Shown one piece after another: positions 1-5,621 of a stretch of 5,647 nt of DNA. Both the position numbers and the translations under genes were made by a program. The stretch's first letter is position 1. Every line of letters starts with the position of its first letter. The notes beneath the pieces are model-generated. The model was not told the origin of the DNA, ran no database searches, and saw only the letters and a program-made list of their open reading frames with translations. This DNA is from an uncultured Riemerella sp. (GTDB taxonomy: Bacteria > Bacteroidota > Bacteroidia > Flavobacteriales > Weeksellaceae): positions 1-5,647 of the forward strand of contig CALHQK010000018.1 in assembly GCA_938037185.1 (NCBI GenBank). Reading direction: 5' to 3'.

Positions 1-1223
1 TAATTAGTGATGACCAAATCTTCGATGGATATGTAATTTCTTCCGATGAAAATGGCAGCTTCTACAAAACCATTGTCTTCCAAGACAAACCAGAAAACCC
101 TACCACGGGGCTTCAGATAGATGTAGAAAAAAGCTCTCTCTATGCTGATTTCCCAGTGGGGGCACACATCAGAGTGAATGCGAAGGGGTTGGTCTTAGGA
201 ACGGACAGGGGAGTTGTAAAATTAGGTGCAGTAGATGCCCAGTATCCTATTGGGAGGGTTCCCGCTTCTTCTATTGGCAATCATATTTCCCTTGTGTGTA
301 ATAATGGCAGGGCTGAGGTTGTTAATATCACTCCGCTTCCAGTGGCTAGTTTAGACCAAGTTAAGCATGCTCAATACATCAACAAATTGGTAACGGTTCC
401 AAATGTGCAGTTTGCCGATAGTGAAATATTAGTTCCAAATGGACCAAAAACTTATCTCAACCTCTCTCCAAAAGCTGATACCAATAGAGAACTGGTAGAT
501 GCAGGAGGCAAAACGGCTATTCTCAGAGTATCCCAATATGCAAACTTTGGAGAGGAGAGACTGCCTGTGGGCAAAGGAAACATCACTTTTGTGGTAAGTA
601 AATACAACACAACTTACCAAATGCTGATAAGAAGCACTAGAGATGTTAATTTCACAGAGACAAGAATAGATACCGCTCCTCCGAAAGGCGGAACAGGCAT
701 CGTTTATGCAGGTGCGGTAACTACGGAGAATTTTAGCTCTTATGCCACAGGCACAGCTTCTGAGGCTCTTCCTAAGTATGTGAATGACCCTGTCATAGGC
801 AATAGATATTGGAGAGTAACTAATTTCTCTGGAAATAAATTTCTTAGTTTTGGATTTAGTCCTTCTGGAGCTAAACCGGAGTCTAAAACTATGTATGTAG
901 TCCCTGTAGACTTTTCCAACATGACCAAGTTTTCTTTCACTTCTAAAGACGGACACAACAACGGACAGGTTCTGAAAGTCTATTATTCCACAGATTATCA
1001 GCCGTTAGGTAATATCCATGCAGCAACGCTTACCGATATTACAAGTGCATTTACCATTTCCAATTCCGCACCGGCTAATGGATATGCAGCAAGTTTCGTA
1101 AGCAGCGGATACTGGGTAAAACCATCCACGCTTACAGGCAATGGTTTCATCATCTTTGAATATCACGGAGGCGGAACCCTACCAACTACATCTATTCAGA
1201 TAGATAATATCAAAATAGAGTAA
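1..1223 (+). CDS. DUF5689 domain-containing surface protein, 3' part (5' end outside window)
   Basis: The reading frame is open from base 3 to the TAA at 1221-1223, giving 406 visible residues; the true start lies upstream. Visible residues 1 to about 217 match the DUF5689 pattern of Bacteroidota surface proteins: GYVISSDENGSFYKTIVFQD, then LYADFPVGAHIRVNAKGLVLG, and later a 'KLVTVPNVQF' segment. After a Pro/Gly linker (TAPPKGGTG, about 224-231), residues about 238-406 look like a DUF5017/choice-of-anchor-J-type beta-sandwich: it opens 'TTENFSSYATGT', has 'YVVPVDFSNMTKFSFTSKDG', and ends 'TTSIQIDNIKIE'. Such proteins are usually lipoproteins of the outer membrane or cell surface, often encoded beside TonB-dependent receptors. 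The lipobox or signal peptide would be upstream and cannot be seen. No type IX secretion C-terminal signal is evident. The exact role is unknown; carbohydrate or ligand binding is an inference from fold. The domain call is good, the function weak. Confidence 0.85.
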   Translation, partial: ISDDQIFDGYVISSDENGSFYKTIVFQDKPENPTTGLQIDVEKSSLYADFPVGAHIRVNAKGLVLGTDRGVVKLGAVDAQYPIGRVPASSIGNHISLVCNNGRAEVVNITPLPVASLDQVKHAQYINKLVTVPNVQFADSEILVPNGPKTYLNLSPKADTNRELVDAGGKTAILRVSQYANFGEERLPVGKGNITFVVSKYNTTYQMLIRSTRDVNFTETRIDTAPPKGGTGIVYAGAVTTENFSSYATGTASEALPKYVNDPVIGNRYWRVTNFSGNKFLSFGFSPSGAKPESKTMYVVPVDFSNMTKFSFTSKDGHNNGQVLKVYYSTDYQPLGNIHAATLTDITSAFTISNSAPANGYAASFVSSGYWVKPSTLTGNGFIIFEYHGGGTLPTTSIQIDNIKIE

Positions 1224-1245
1224 AAGATACATCATCTACATCCCT

Positions 1246-1278
1246 AAAAATCTATGCCCTCAAGGCATAGATTTTTTT
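1246..1278 (+). terminator. Intrinsic terminator of the DUF5689 gene
   Basis: The left arm TCTATGCC (1251-1258) pairs with GGCATAGA (1264-1271) around the 5-nt loop CTCAA. The stem is extended by A-U pairs between AAAAA (1246-1250) and the run of seven T (1272-1278). It lies 22 bp after the stop codon. A stable stem followed by a T run is a classical Rho-independent terminator, and it separates this gene from the next transcription unit. Confidence 0.93.
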
Positions 1279-1338
1279 AGTTCCCATGCCTCAGGAGAAG
1301 TAAAAGTGATTGGAAATAAGCGCTTGTATTTTCGCTGT

Positions 1339-1365
1339 TTTGTTATGAAAGAAATTCATAACAAA
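1339..1365. promoter_or_regulatory. Perfect 11-bp inverted repeat upstream of the promoter (candidate operator)
   Basis: TTTGTTATGAA (1339-1349) and TTCATAACAAA (1355-1365) are exact reverse complements separated by AGAAA. The right arm ends 3 bp before the TTTG -33 element of the HU/DUF4469 gene, a usual position for an activator or repressor dimer site. There is no T run after it and no gene ends here, so a terminator role is unlikely. The binding protein is unknown. Confidence 0.6.
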
Positions 1366-1368
1366 CAT

Positions 1369-1398
1369 TTTGCTTATCTGAAAACATTCCTATCTTTG
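1369..1398 (+). promoter_or_regulatory. Bacteroidota-type promoter for the HU/DUF4469 gene
   Basis: TTTG at 1369-1372 (-33 element) and TATCTTTG at 1391-1398 (-7 element) are separated by 18 bp. TATCTTTG fits the Bacteroidota consensus TAnnTTTG exactly. The predicted transcription start is about 4-7 nt downstream (around 1402-1405), giving a leader of about 55 nt before the ATG at 1459. Confidence 0.8.
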
Positions 1399-1400
1399 CT

Positions 1401-1433
1401 ATGGGAAACATTGCGTAGTGCCTTGCTTCCCAT
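1401..1433 (+). promoter_or_regulatory. Leader hairpin at the predicted 5' end of the HU/DUF4469 mRNA
   Basis: ATGGGAA (1401-1407) pairs with TTCCCAT (1427-1433). Further pairs, CA/TG (1409-1410 with 1424-1425) and GC/GC (1413-1414 with 1420-1421), extend the stem past small internal loops. It begins almost exactly at the predicted transcript start, so it may shield the 5' end from decay. It resembles no riboswitch I recognise. Confidence 0.5.
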
Positions 1434-1458
1434 TCTTTTAGCTTAAAATAATTCAACT

Positions 1459-2178
1459 ATGAGCAATACACTAAAAGTAAAACTCTGGAGCAATCCTCTT
1501 ACTGCAGAGGCCGCGGGATTTACCGCAGTCCCTGTTATCAATACCAACCTGAATACCCAAGACCTTATCGCCCTGATGAAAGCAGAAGGTATGGAAATAA
1601 AGACAGAAACAGCACTGGATATCATTACCCGTTTCTTTCGTAAGGCCGAAGAAATGGTATTGCAGGGGAACAGCATAAATATTGGCTTTGTCATTGCACG
1701 CCCTACCGTAAAAGGAGTATTCAAGGATGATGTCTGGGACAAAGAAAAACACTTTGTTCAAGTGAGCATGACCGCAGGGGCAGAGCTGAGAAAGAATGCC
1801 GCACAGACCAGAATAGAAATCCTCGGAGAGCAGGGCTCTCCTATGGCACTGCTGGGAATAACCGATAAAGCAACGGGCAGTACCGATGGCAGCCTGACCA
1901 AAGGTAAGAATGCCGAACTGCGGGGAACATGCATTAAAATAGCTGGAGACCATGCCGACTGCGGAGTCGCCTTTACCCATATCGATACAGGGCAGAAAAT
2001 AAAGCTGGGGATGGATGATGTCGCCATCAATGAACCTGCCAGACTGCTCATTTTAGTCCCAAAGGATCTTCCCACAGGAAGCTACGAGCTGAGCGTAACC
2101 ACCCAAAGTTCCACAGGTTCTAAACTACTGAAAGAACCCCGAACGGAGACCCTAAGGCAGGTCATCACCATAGTATAA
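1459..2178 (+). CDS. HU-like DNA-binding domain protein with C-terminal DUF4469 (Ig-like) domain
   Basis: The 239-aa protein has no signal peptide and is probably cytoplasmic. Residues about 1-120 resemble the HU/IHF-like domain of Bacteroidota DUF4469 proteins. Visible parts are an N-terminal beta segment (LKVKLWSNPL), helices around 33-70 (DLIALMKAEG, ALDIITRFFRKAEEMVLQGN), the strand pair INIGFVIARPTVKGVF (73-88) and 'QVSMTAGAELRKNA'. Residues about 130-239 fit DUF4469, an Ig-like sandwich: LLGITDKATG, 'ARLLILVPKDLPTGSYELSV' (194-213), ending TLRQVITIV. The length is usual for the family. The molecular role of the family is not established; nucleoid or DNA binding follows from the HU-like fold. 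The ATG at 1459 follows an AT-rich stretch (AAAATAATTCAACT) with no Shine-Dalgarno sequence, as is normal in this phylum. The gene has its own promoter and appears monocistronic. Its codons end in G or C more often than those of its neighbours (many GCC, CTG, GAC), which could reflect high expression or transfer. Confidence 0.87.
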   Translation: MSNTLKVKLWSNPLTAEAAGFTAVPVINTNLNTQDLIALMKAEGMEIKTETALDIITRFFRKAEEMVLQGNSINIGFVIARPTVKGVFKDDVWDKEKHFVQVSMTAGAELRKNAAQTRIEILGEQGSPMALLGITDKATGSTDGSLTKGKNAELRGTCIKIAGDHADCGVAFTHIDTGQKIKLGMDDVAINEPARLLILVPKDLPTGSYELSVTTQSSTGSKLLKEPRTETLRQVITIV

Positions 2179-2185
2179 TGAAAGC

Positions 2186-2252
2186 CCCTCTGTTCGCTAG
2201 CGAACAGAGGGTGTGTTCCTATACGAACATGAAGCCTGTTCCTATACGAACA
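2186..2252. repeat. Three TGTTC-N6-GAACA palindromes at a 23-bp period
   Basis: TGTTC-N6-GAACA occurs at 2191-2206 (core GCTAGC), 2214-2229 and 2237-2252 (core CTATAC in both, the two 16-mers identical). Start-to-start distance is exactly 23 bp twice, with unrelated 7-bp spacers (GAGGGTG, TGAAGCC). The first copy is the middle of a perfect loopless 26-bp palindrome (2186-2211, arms CCCTCTGTTCGCT and AGCGAACAGAGGG). The array starts 7 bp after the HU/DUF4469 stop codon. It could be a protein-binding array, a set of mRNA 3'-end hairpins, or a recombination site. No T run follows, so it is not a standard intrinsic terminator. Confidence 0.85.
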
Positions 2253-2332
2253 GAATGGGTATACAATAGGGTAGTAGGTTTATTTCCTTATCATAAATAA
2301 CCGCCTACTCCTTTGGGTAGATGTATATCTAC
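2253..2332. other. Rest of the convergent intergenic region, small imperfect hairpins only
   Basis: No open frame worth calling is present. An imperfect inverted repeat lies around 2269-2308 (GTAGTAGGTTTATTT against AAATAACCGCCTAC). A perfect short hairpin is GTAGAT-GTAT-ATCTAC at 2317-2332, just beyond the T run of the minus-strand terminator. Either may help end convergent transcription, but the evidence is slight. Confidence 0.4.
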
Positions 2333-2362
2333 AAAAAAGCGGTATCCGTAAAAGGATACCGC
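2333..2362 (-). terminator. Intrinsic terminator of FISUMP gene 1
   Basis: The arms GCGGTATCC (2339-2347) and GGATACCGC (2354-2362) form a perfect 9-bp stem with a 6-nt loop. Read on the minus strand, the stem is followed by six T (2338 to 2333). It lies 33 bp past the stop codon, so it ends the minus-strand FISUMP gene. Confidence 0.9.
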
Positions 2363-2389
2363 CCAACACACTATGAGAAAAATTAATTT

Positions 2390-2398
2390 TTATCACTA
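2390..2398 (-). other. Triple in-frame stop TAG-TGA-TAA after FISUMP gene 1
   Basis: Read on the minus strand, the last Asp codon is followed by TAG (2398-2396), TGA (2395-2393) and TAA (2392-2390), all in frame. The same nine bases follow paralogue 2. This makes readthrough of the FISUMP C-terminus very unlikely. Confidence 0.85.
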
Positions 2399-3901
2399 AT
2401 CTTGGATACATCTTACAGAAACACTTCTCGATTGCCTTCTGTTATTGATACCATCAGGACGAGTTGGATTAACTGATGAGGTTGTAGACGCCCAATAATA
2501 ATGAGAGCCTTCATTCATGGTATATCCGCCCGCATACTGTCTGTTTCCTGCTCCTGGCAAACGGAGCTGAGGGTCAGTTTGCATTCCGCTCCATCCGCCA
2601 ACAGCATTCAGGTAATCATCAAACTCTGTTTTTGTAGGGACATGGAAGCCGTTAGGACATGGGTTATTCGCTCCGTTTGCCTGCCAAAGATTGAAAGGTC
2701 CTGCGGTTGCTAAAGCGCTATTGACCCAAGAATTATCAAAGCCACCATCATCTATATAACTATTGGTTCCTGCATTATACCAGCTGTTAGCTAAAGTTGT
2801 TGGCGGGGTATAGTGTACAGAGGCAGCAGGGGTTCCCATTTTAGTCCAGTCTATCAGTTCATGCCCATCTGCCTTTCTCTGCCATTGGAAGTGAGAGCCG
2901 TAGGACTTGGTATCATTTTGATCACCAGGAGCCATTCTGCCCATCAGGTTAAAGTGTTCAGAGTTAATGTTGGCATAGTCCGCTCCAAGGTTATTGGTAA
3001 GCCACACCTTTTCATAAGAGCCTATTTTCACGGTTACTGGCAGGTAGATGAACTGGTGCTCATACTCATCAGCAGCCCAAGAGCCAGCATAGTCTCTGGT
3101 TTTACGCCCAAAGTATCGGTCTAAGATCCCTGCAATAACGCGGACATCTAAGGCACCTGTTCCGTAGTTAAACTTAGCAAACTCTACACCTTTTCCATCT
3201 ACTCCCACCCCTTCGTTGATGTCTAATTTCTTCACTTTAATCTCTGCACTTGGTTTTAGTGTTGCAGTGATGAATGTGGTAGCCGTAGTAAAGGCTTGTG
3301 CCGTCCAAGACAGGGTAAGGGTAGGTGTCTTGTTGTCTTCGGTATAGTTTTTAGGGATGTTTATGGTCGCAGAGTATGCTGGGAGTGTTCCGGAGCCTGT
3401 TGTTGTTACAGGGATTTTTATCTGTACGCCTGCCGCAGGTATGATCCCCTGATAGTCTACTAAAGGGTCTGTGCCAGGAGTACCCGGACTGGAAGTCCCC
3501 CAAGAGGCAGGTCCAGTAGGCGGAGTATAAGGCAGATAGTTATCATCCCTTACAGACCCAATGAAATGAGAGAAATTTTTTAATGTAATCGTAGCGGGGA
3601 TGCTTGGAGGTGTAGGCGTAGAACCTCCTCCGCAGCTACTTACCCAGTTTGCTCCATTATAGATTTCTATACAATTGGTATCGGTATTATAGACCATTGT
3701 TCCGGCTAGCATTCCCACCCAGCTGTTTATTTCTGTAGTGGTAGCGTGTGGGAAGACTATCCCTTGTGGTTTGGTCATATCCGCTGAACTTTTCACATGA
3801 AGAGTGGCTTTTGGTTCGGCAGTGTTTATGCCTACTCTTCCTTCACTTTGTGCAAAAGCCATTACAGGCAGTAGCACGGCAGTAGTAAATATTTTTTTCA
3901 T
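2396..3901 (-). CDS. Exported FISUMP-domain protein, paralogue 1 (501 aa)
   Basis: Residues 1-18 (MKKIFTTAVLLPVMAFAQ) are a type I signal peptide, probably cut after AFA. Residues about 22-90 carry a motif common in Flavobacteriia surface proteins (VGINTAEPKATLHV, MVYNTDTNCIEIYNG..W) with C77 and C90. A short Pro-rich linker (94-102) leads to a beta-rich central domain (about 103-290) that I do not recognise. Residues about 298-501 fit the FISUMP domain (Fibrobacter succinogenes major paralogous domain, C-type-lectin-like): VWLTNNLGA, YGSHFQWQRKADGHEL, NPCPNGFHVPT, LRLPGAGNR, YYWASTT and SVRCIQD, with C415 and C498. No lipobox or type IX sorting domain is seen. The ATG at 3901 is preferred over an in-frame TTG at 3931, because it opens the signal peptide and the TTG lies inside the -7 promoter element. 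The ligand is unknown; recognition or adhesion is inferred from the fold. Confidence 0.9.
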   Translation of the reverse strand: MKKIFTTAVLLPVMAFAQSEGRVGINTAEPKATLHVKSSADMTKPQGIVFPHATTTEINSWVGMLAGTMVYNTDTNCIEIYNGANWVSSCGGGSTPTPPSIPATITLKNFSHFIGSVRDDNYLPYTPPTGPASWGTSSPGTPGTDPLVDYQGIIPAAGVQIKIPVTTTGSGTLPAYSATINIPKNYTEDNKTPTLTLSWTAQAFTTATTFITATLKPSAEIKVKKLDINEGVGVDGKGVEFAKFNYGTGALDVRVIAGILDRYFGRKTRDYAGSWAADEYEHQFIYLPVTVKIGSYEKVWLTNNLGADYANINSEHFNLMGRMAPGDQNDTKSYGSHFQWQRKADGHELIDWTKMGTPAASVHYTPPTTLANSWYNAGTNSYIDDGGFDNSWVNSALATAGPFNLWQANGANNPCPNGFHVPTKTEFDDYLNAVGGWSGMQTDPQLRLPGAGNRQYAGGYTMNEGSHYYWASTTSSVNPTRPDGINNRRQSRSVSVRCIQD

Positions 3902-3928
3902 AAGGTATTGAATAAAAATTAATTGCTG

Positions 3929-3959
3929 CAAAGGTAAGACTTTCCTACTTAAGAGGAAA
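3929..3959 (-). promoter_or_regulatory. Promoter of FISUMP gene 1
   Basis: On the minus strand, TACCTTTG (3936 down to 3929) fits the -7 consensus TAnnTTTG exactly. A weak -33 candidate, TTTC (3959-3956; consensus TTTG), lies 19 bp upstream. The expected transcription start is near 3924, giving a leader of about 23 nt to the ATG at 3901. The -33 part is uncertain. Confidence 0.65.
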
Positions 3960-3960
3960 G
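3940..3960. promoter_or_regulatory. Inverted repeat overlapping the -33/spacer region (candidate operator)
   Basis: CTTTCCT (3940-3946) and AGGAAAG (3954-3960) are exact reverse complements separated by 7 bp, and the spacer contains the palindrome CTTAAG (3948-3953). The repeat lies across the spacer and weak -33 element of the FISUMP 1 promoter, where a bound repressor would block RNA polymerase. The matching position for paralogue 2 falls outside the window. Confidence 0.45.
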
Positions 3961-4013
3961 GCTTTTGTTATTTTATTTACTTAAAAGTGGGTTATTTCAT
4001 TTAATGTACAACT

Positions 4014-4041
4014 AAAAGCGGTATCCTTTTACAGATACCGC
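4014..4041 (-). terminator. Intrinsic terminator of FISUMP gene 2
   Basis: The arms GCGGTATC (4018-4025) and GATACCGC (4034-4041) are perfect. In minus-strand RNA the stem gains a ninth U-G wobble pair (4033/4026), whereas the plus-strand RNA would have a C-A mismatch. Read on the minus strand, the stem is followed by four T only (4017-4014), then AGTTGT, so this U tract is weaker than that of paralogue 1. Confidence 0.78.
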
Positions 4042-4067
4042 CTTACACTATGAGAAAAATTTGATTT

Positions 4068-4076
4068 TTATCACTA
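4068..4076 (-). other. Triple in-frame stop TAG-TGA-TAA after FISUMP gene 2
   Basis: TAG (4076-4074), TGA (4073-4071) and TAA (4070-4068) follow the final Asp codon in frame on the minus strand, identical to the arrangement after paralogue 1. Confidence 0.85.
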
Positions 4077-5621
4077 ATCTTGGATACATCTTATAGTCAT
4101 ACTTCTTATTTGTTTTCTTCCACCGAAGTAACCATTTGTAATACCATCAGGAGATGAGGTAGGAGAAGTTGGAGGTGTAGTATAAGTAGACCCCCAATAA
4201 TATGGAGAGGATTGATTTAAAGTATGACCAATTTCAGATCTATTACCAGCACCTACAAGGGCAAGTTGTGTGTCATTCCCTATACTGATACTTTGTGAAT
4301 TTAAGGCATTTAAATAGTCCTGAAGTTCTGTTCCTGTAGGGACATGAAAGCCGTTAGGACATGGGTTATTCGTTCCGCCCGCCTGCCAAAGGTTAAAAGG
4401 TCCAGCTATAGCTAAAGCATCAGTAACCCAAGCACCAGAAACAGAACTTCTTATTACACTATTAGTTCCTGCATTATACCAGCTGCTAGATCTTGTAGAG
4501 GAAAAAGGAGTGTGTACAGAGGTGTTGTTATTAGTAGAAGCAGAAGGGTCGTTTTCATCCCACTTCATAAGCTCGTGTCCATCTGCCATTCTCTGCCATT
4601 GGAATAGAGAGCCATAGGCTTTTCCATCCTTTTCGCTGGTCTTTTTTGCCATCAAGTTAAAGTGTTCAGAGTTAATGTTGGAATATTCAGCTCCGAGGTT
4701 ATTGGTAAGCCATACCTTTTCGTAAGAGCCTATTTTCACGGTTACCGGCAGGTAGATGAACTGGTGTTCGTATTCATCAGCCGCCCAAGAGCCGGCATAA
4801 TCTTTGGTTTTACGCCCAAAGTATCGGTCTAATATCCCTGCAATAGCTCGGACATCTAAGGCGCCTGTGCCGTAGTCAAACTTAGCAAACTCTACACCTT
4901 TTCCATCTACTCCCACTCCTTCATTGATGTCTAATTTCTTCACTTTAATCTCTGCACTTGGTTTTAGTGTTGCAGTGATGAATGTGGTAGCCGTTGTAAA
5001 TGCTTGTGCTGACCAAGACAGGGTAAGGGTAGGTCTCTTGTTATCTTCGGTATAGTTTTTAGGGATGTTTATGGTAGCAGAGTATGCTGGTAGTGTTCCA
5101 GAGCCTGTTGTTGTTACAGGGATCTTTATTTGTACACCTGCAGCAGGTATGGTTCCTTGGTATTCCATTAGCGGAGAAGCCCCAGGAGTTCCCGGACCGG
5201 AAGCCCCCCAAGAGGCAGGTCCTGTCGGCGGAGTATAGGGCAGATAGTTATTATCCCTTACAGACACGATGACATAAGATGTGTTTTTCAGCGTGATTGT
5301 TGAAGGTATACTTGGTGGCGTAGGTGGTGTAGGCGGAGTAGGATTGCTTCCGCAGCTGCTTACCCAGTCTGTTCCATTATAGGTCTCTATACAGTTGGTA
5401 TCGGTATTATAGACCATAGTTCCGGCCAGCATCCCTACCCAGCTGTCTATTTCTGCAGTGGTGGCGTATGGGAGGACTATCCCTTGTGGCTTAGTCATAT
5501 CCGCAGAACTCTTCACATGCAGAGTAGCTTTTGGTTCGGCTGTGTTCACACCGACTTTTCCTTCATTTTGTGCAAAAGCCATTACAGGCAGAAGCACGGC
5601 AGTAGTAAATATTTTTTTCAT
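4074..5621 (-). CDS. Exported FISUMP-domain protein, paralogue 2 (515 aa)
   Basis: The signal peptide (1-18) is identical to that of paralogue 1. Residues 22-90 hold the same N-terminal motif with C77 and C90. The Pro-rich linker is four residues longer (PTPPTPPTPPSIP, about 94-106), consistent with slippage of a 9-bp TPP-coding unit. The central domain (about 107-324) is close to its paralogue: I count 8 differences over the roughly 170 residues ending at FNLM. The FISUMP region (about 302-515) keeps VWLTNNLGA, YGSLFQWQRMADGHEL, SSWYNAGTNS, AGPFNLWQA, NPCPNGFHVPT, GAGNR, YYWGST and IRCIQD, with C421 and C512, but the stretches between are largely different and carry insertions and deletions. 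The ATG at 5621 follows an AT-rich leader identical to that of paralogue 1. Its promoter should lie just right of the window. Function is unknown; surface recognition or adhesion is an inference. Confidence 0.9.
   Translation of the reverse strand: MKKIFTTAVLLPVMAFAQNEGKVGVNTAEPKATLHVKSSADMTKPQGIVLPYATTAEIDSWVGMLAGTMVYNTDTNCIETYNGTDWVSSCGSNPTPPTPPTPPSIPSTITLKNTSYVIVSVRDNNYLPYTPPTGPASWGASGPGTPGASPLMEYQGTIPAAGVQIKIPVTTTGSGTLPAYSATINIPKNYTEDNKRPTLTLSWSAQAFTTATTFITATLKPSAEIKVKKLDINEGVGVDGKGVEFAKFDYGTGALDVRAIAGILDRYFGRKTKDYAGSWAADEYEHQFIYLPVTVKIGSYEKVWLTNNLGAEYSNINSEHFNLMAKKTSEKDGKAYGSLFQWQRMADGHELMKWDENDPSASTNNNTSVHTPFSSTRSSSWYNAGTNSVIRSSVSGAWVTDALAIAGPFNLWQAGGTNNPCPNGFHVPTGTELQDYLNALNSQSISIGNDTQLALVGAGNRSEIGHTLNQSSPYYWGSTYTTPPTSPTSSPDGITNGYFGGRKQIRSMTIRCIQD

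Larger units (their letters stand above)
2333..3927 (-). repeat. Tandem duplication unit 1 (FISUMP gene with leader and terminator)
   Basis: This segment is a diverged direct copy of 4014-5647. Similarity runs from the terminator and the shared AT-rich tail (CACTATGAGAAAAATT), through the gene, and into the leader. The 29 bases 3899-3927 are identical to 5619-5647, where the window ends, so the repeat may extend further. The longest identical block I checked is 71 bp, at 3216-3286 and 4924-4994. The offset between copies is 1678 bp at the gene ends and 1720 bp at the starts; the 42-bp difference comes from in-frame insertions or deletions. Confidence 0.9.

Noticed and set aside
429..956. Antisense open frame opposite the DUF5689 gene
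   Set aside because: The translation is rich in Ser, Arg and Cys with no recognisable motif, and it lies wholly opposite a well-supported gene. The antisense frames at 1471-1980 and 1758-2075, and the plus-strand frames opposite the FISUMP genes (2501-2713, 2813-3124, 5084-5272), were rejected for the same reason.
156..1223. GTG at 156 as the start of a 355-aa protein
   Set aside because: The frame is open to the window edge, and the 51 residues before it contain conserved DUF5689 sequence (VISSDENG..YKTIVFQD), so the GTG encodes an internal valine.
1401..1418. Five-codon leader ORF (ATG to TAG) before the HU/DUF4469 gene
   Set aside because: Its ATG lies at or before the predicted transcript start and inside the hairpin stem, so it is unlikely to be translated.
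2214..2252. Resemblance of GTTCCTATAC to part of the yeast FRT site, and TATACGAA to part of loxP
   Set aside because: Only 8-10 bases match, the arm and spacer layout differs from both sites, and no recombinase gene is visible. Probably coincidence.
2191..2252. A CRISPR array
   Set aside because: Repeats of 16 bp with 7-bp spacers are far too short, two of the three cores are identical to each other but not to the third, and there are no cas genes.
3902..3931. Ten-residue N-terminal extension of FISUMP 1 from a TTG at 3931
   Set aside because: The TTG lies within the TACCTTTG -7 promoter element, upstream of the likely transcript start, and the extension would precede a complete signal peptide.
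2396..5621. A diversity-generating retroelement acting on the FISUMP C-termini
   Set aside because: No reverse transcriptase gene and no near-identical template repeat are in the window. The differences between tips include insertions and deletions, not only substitutions at template adenines. A distant element cannot be excluded, but nothing here shows one.
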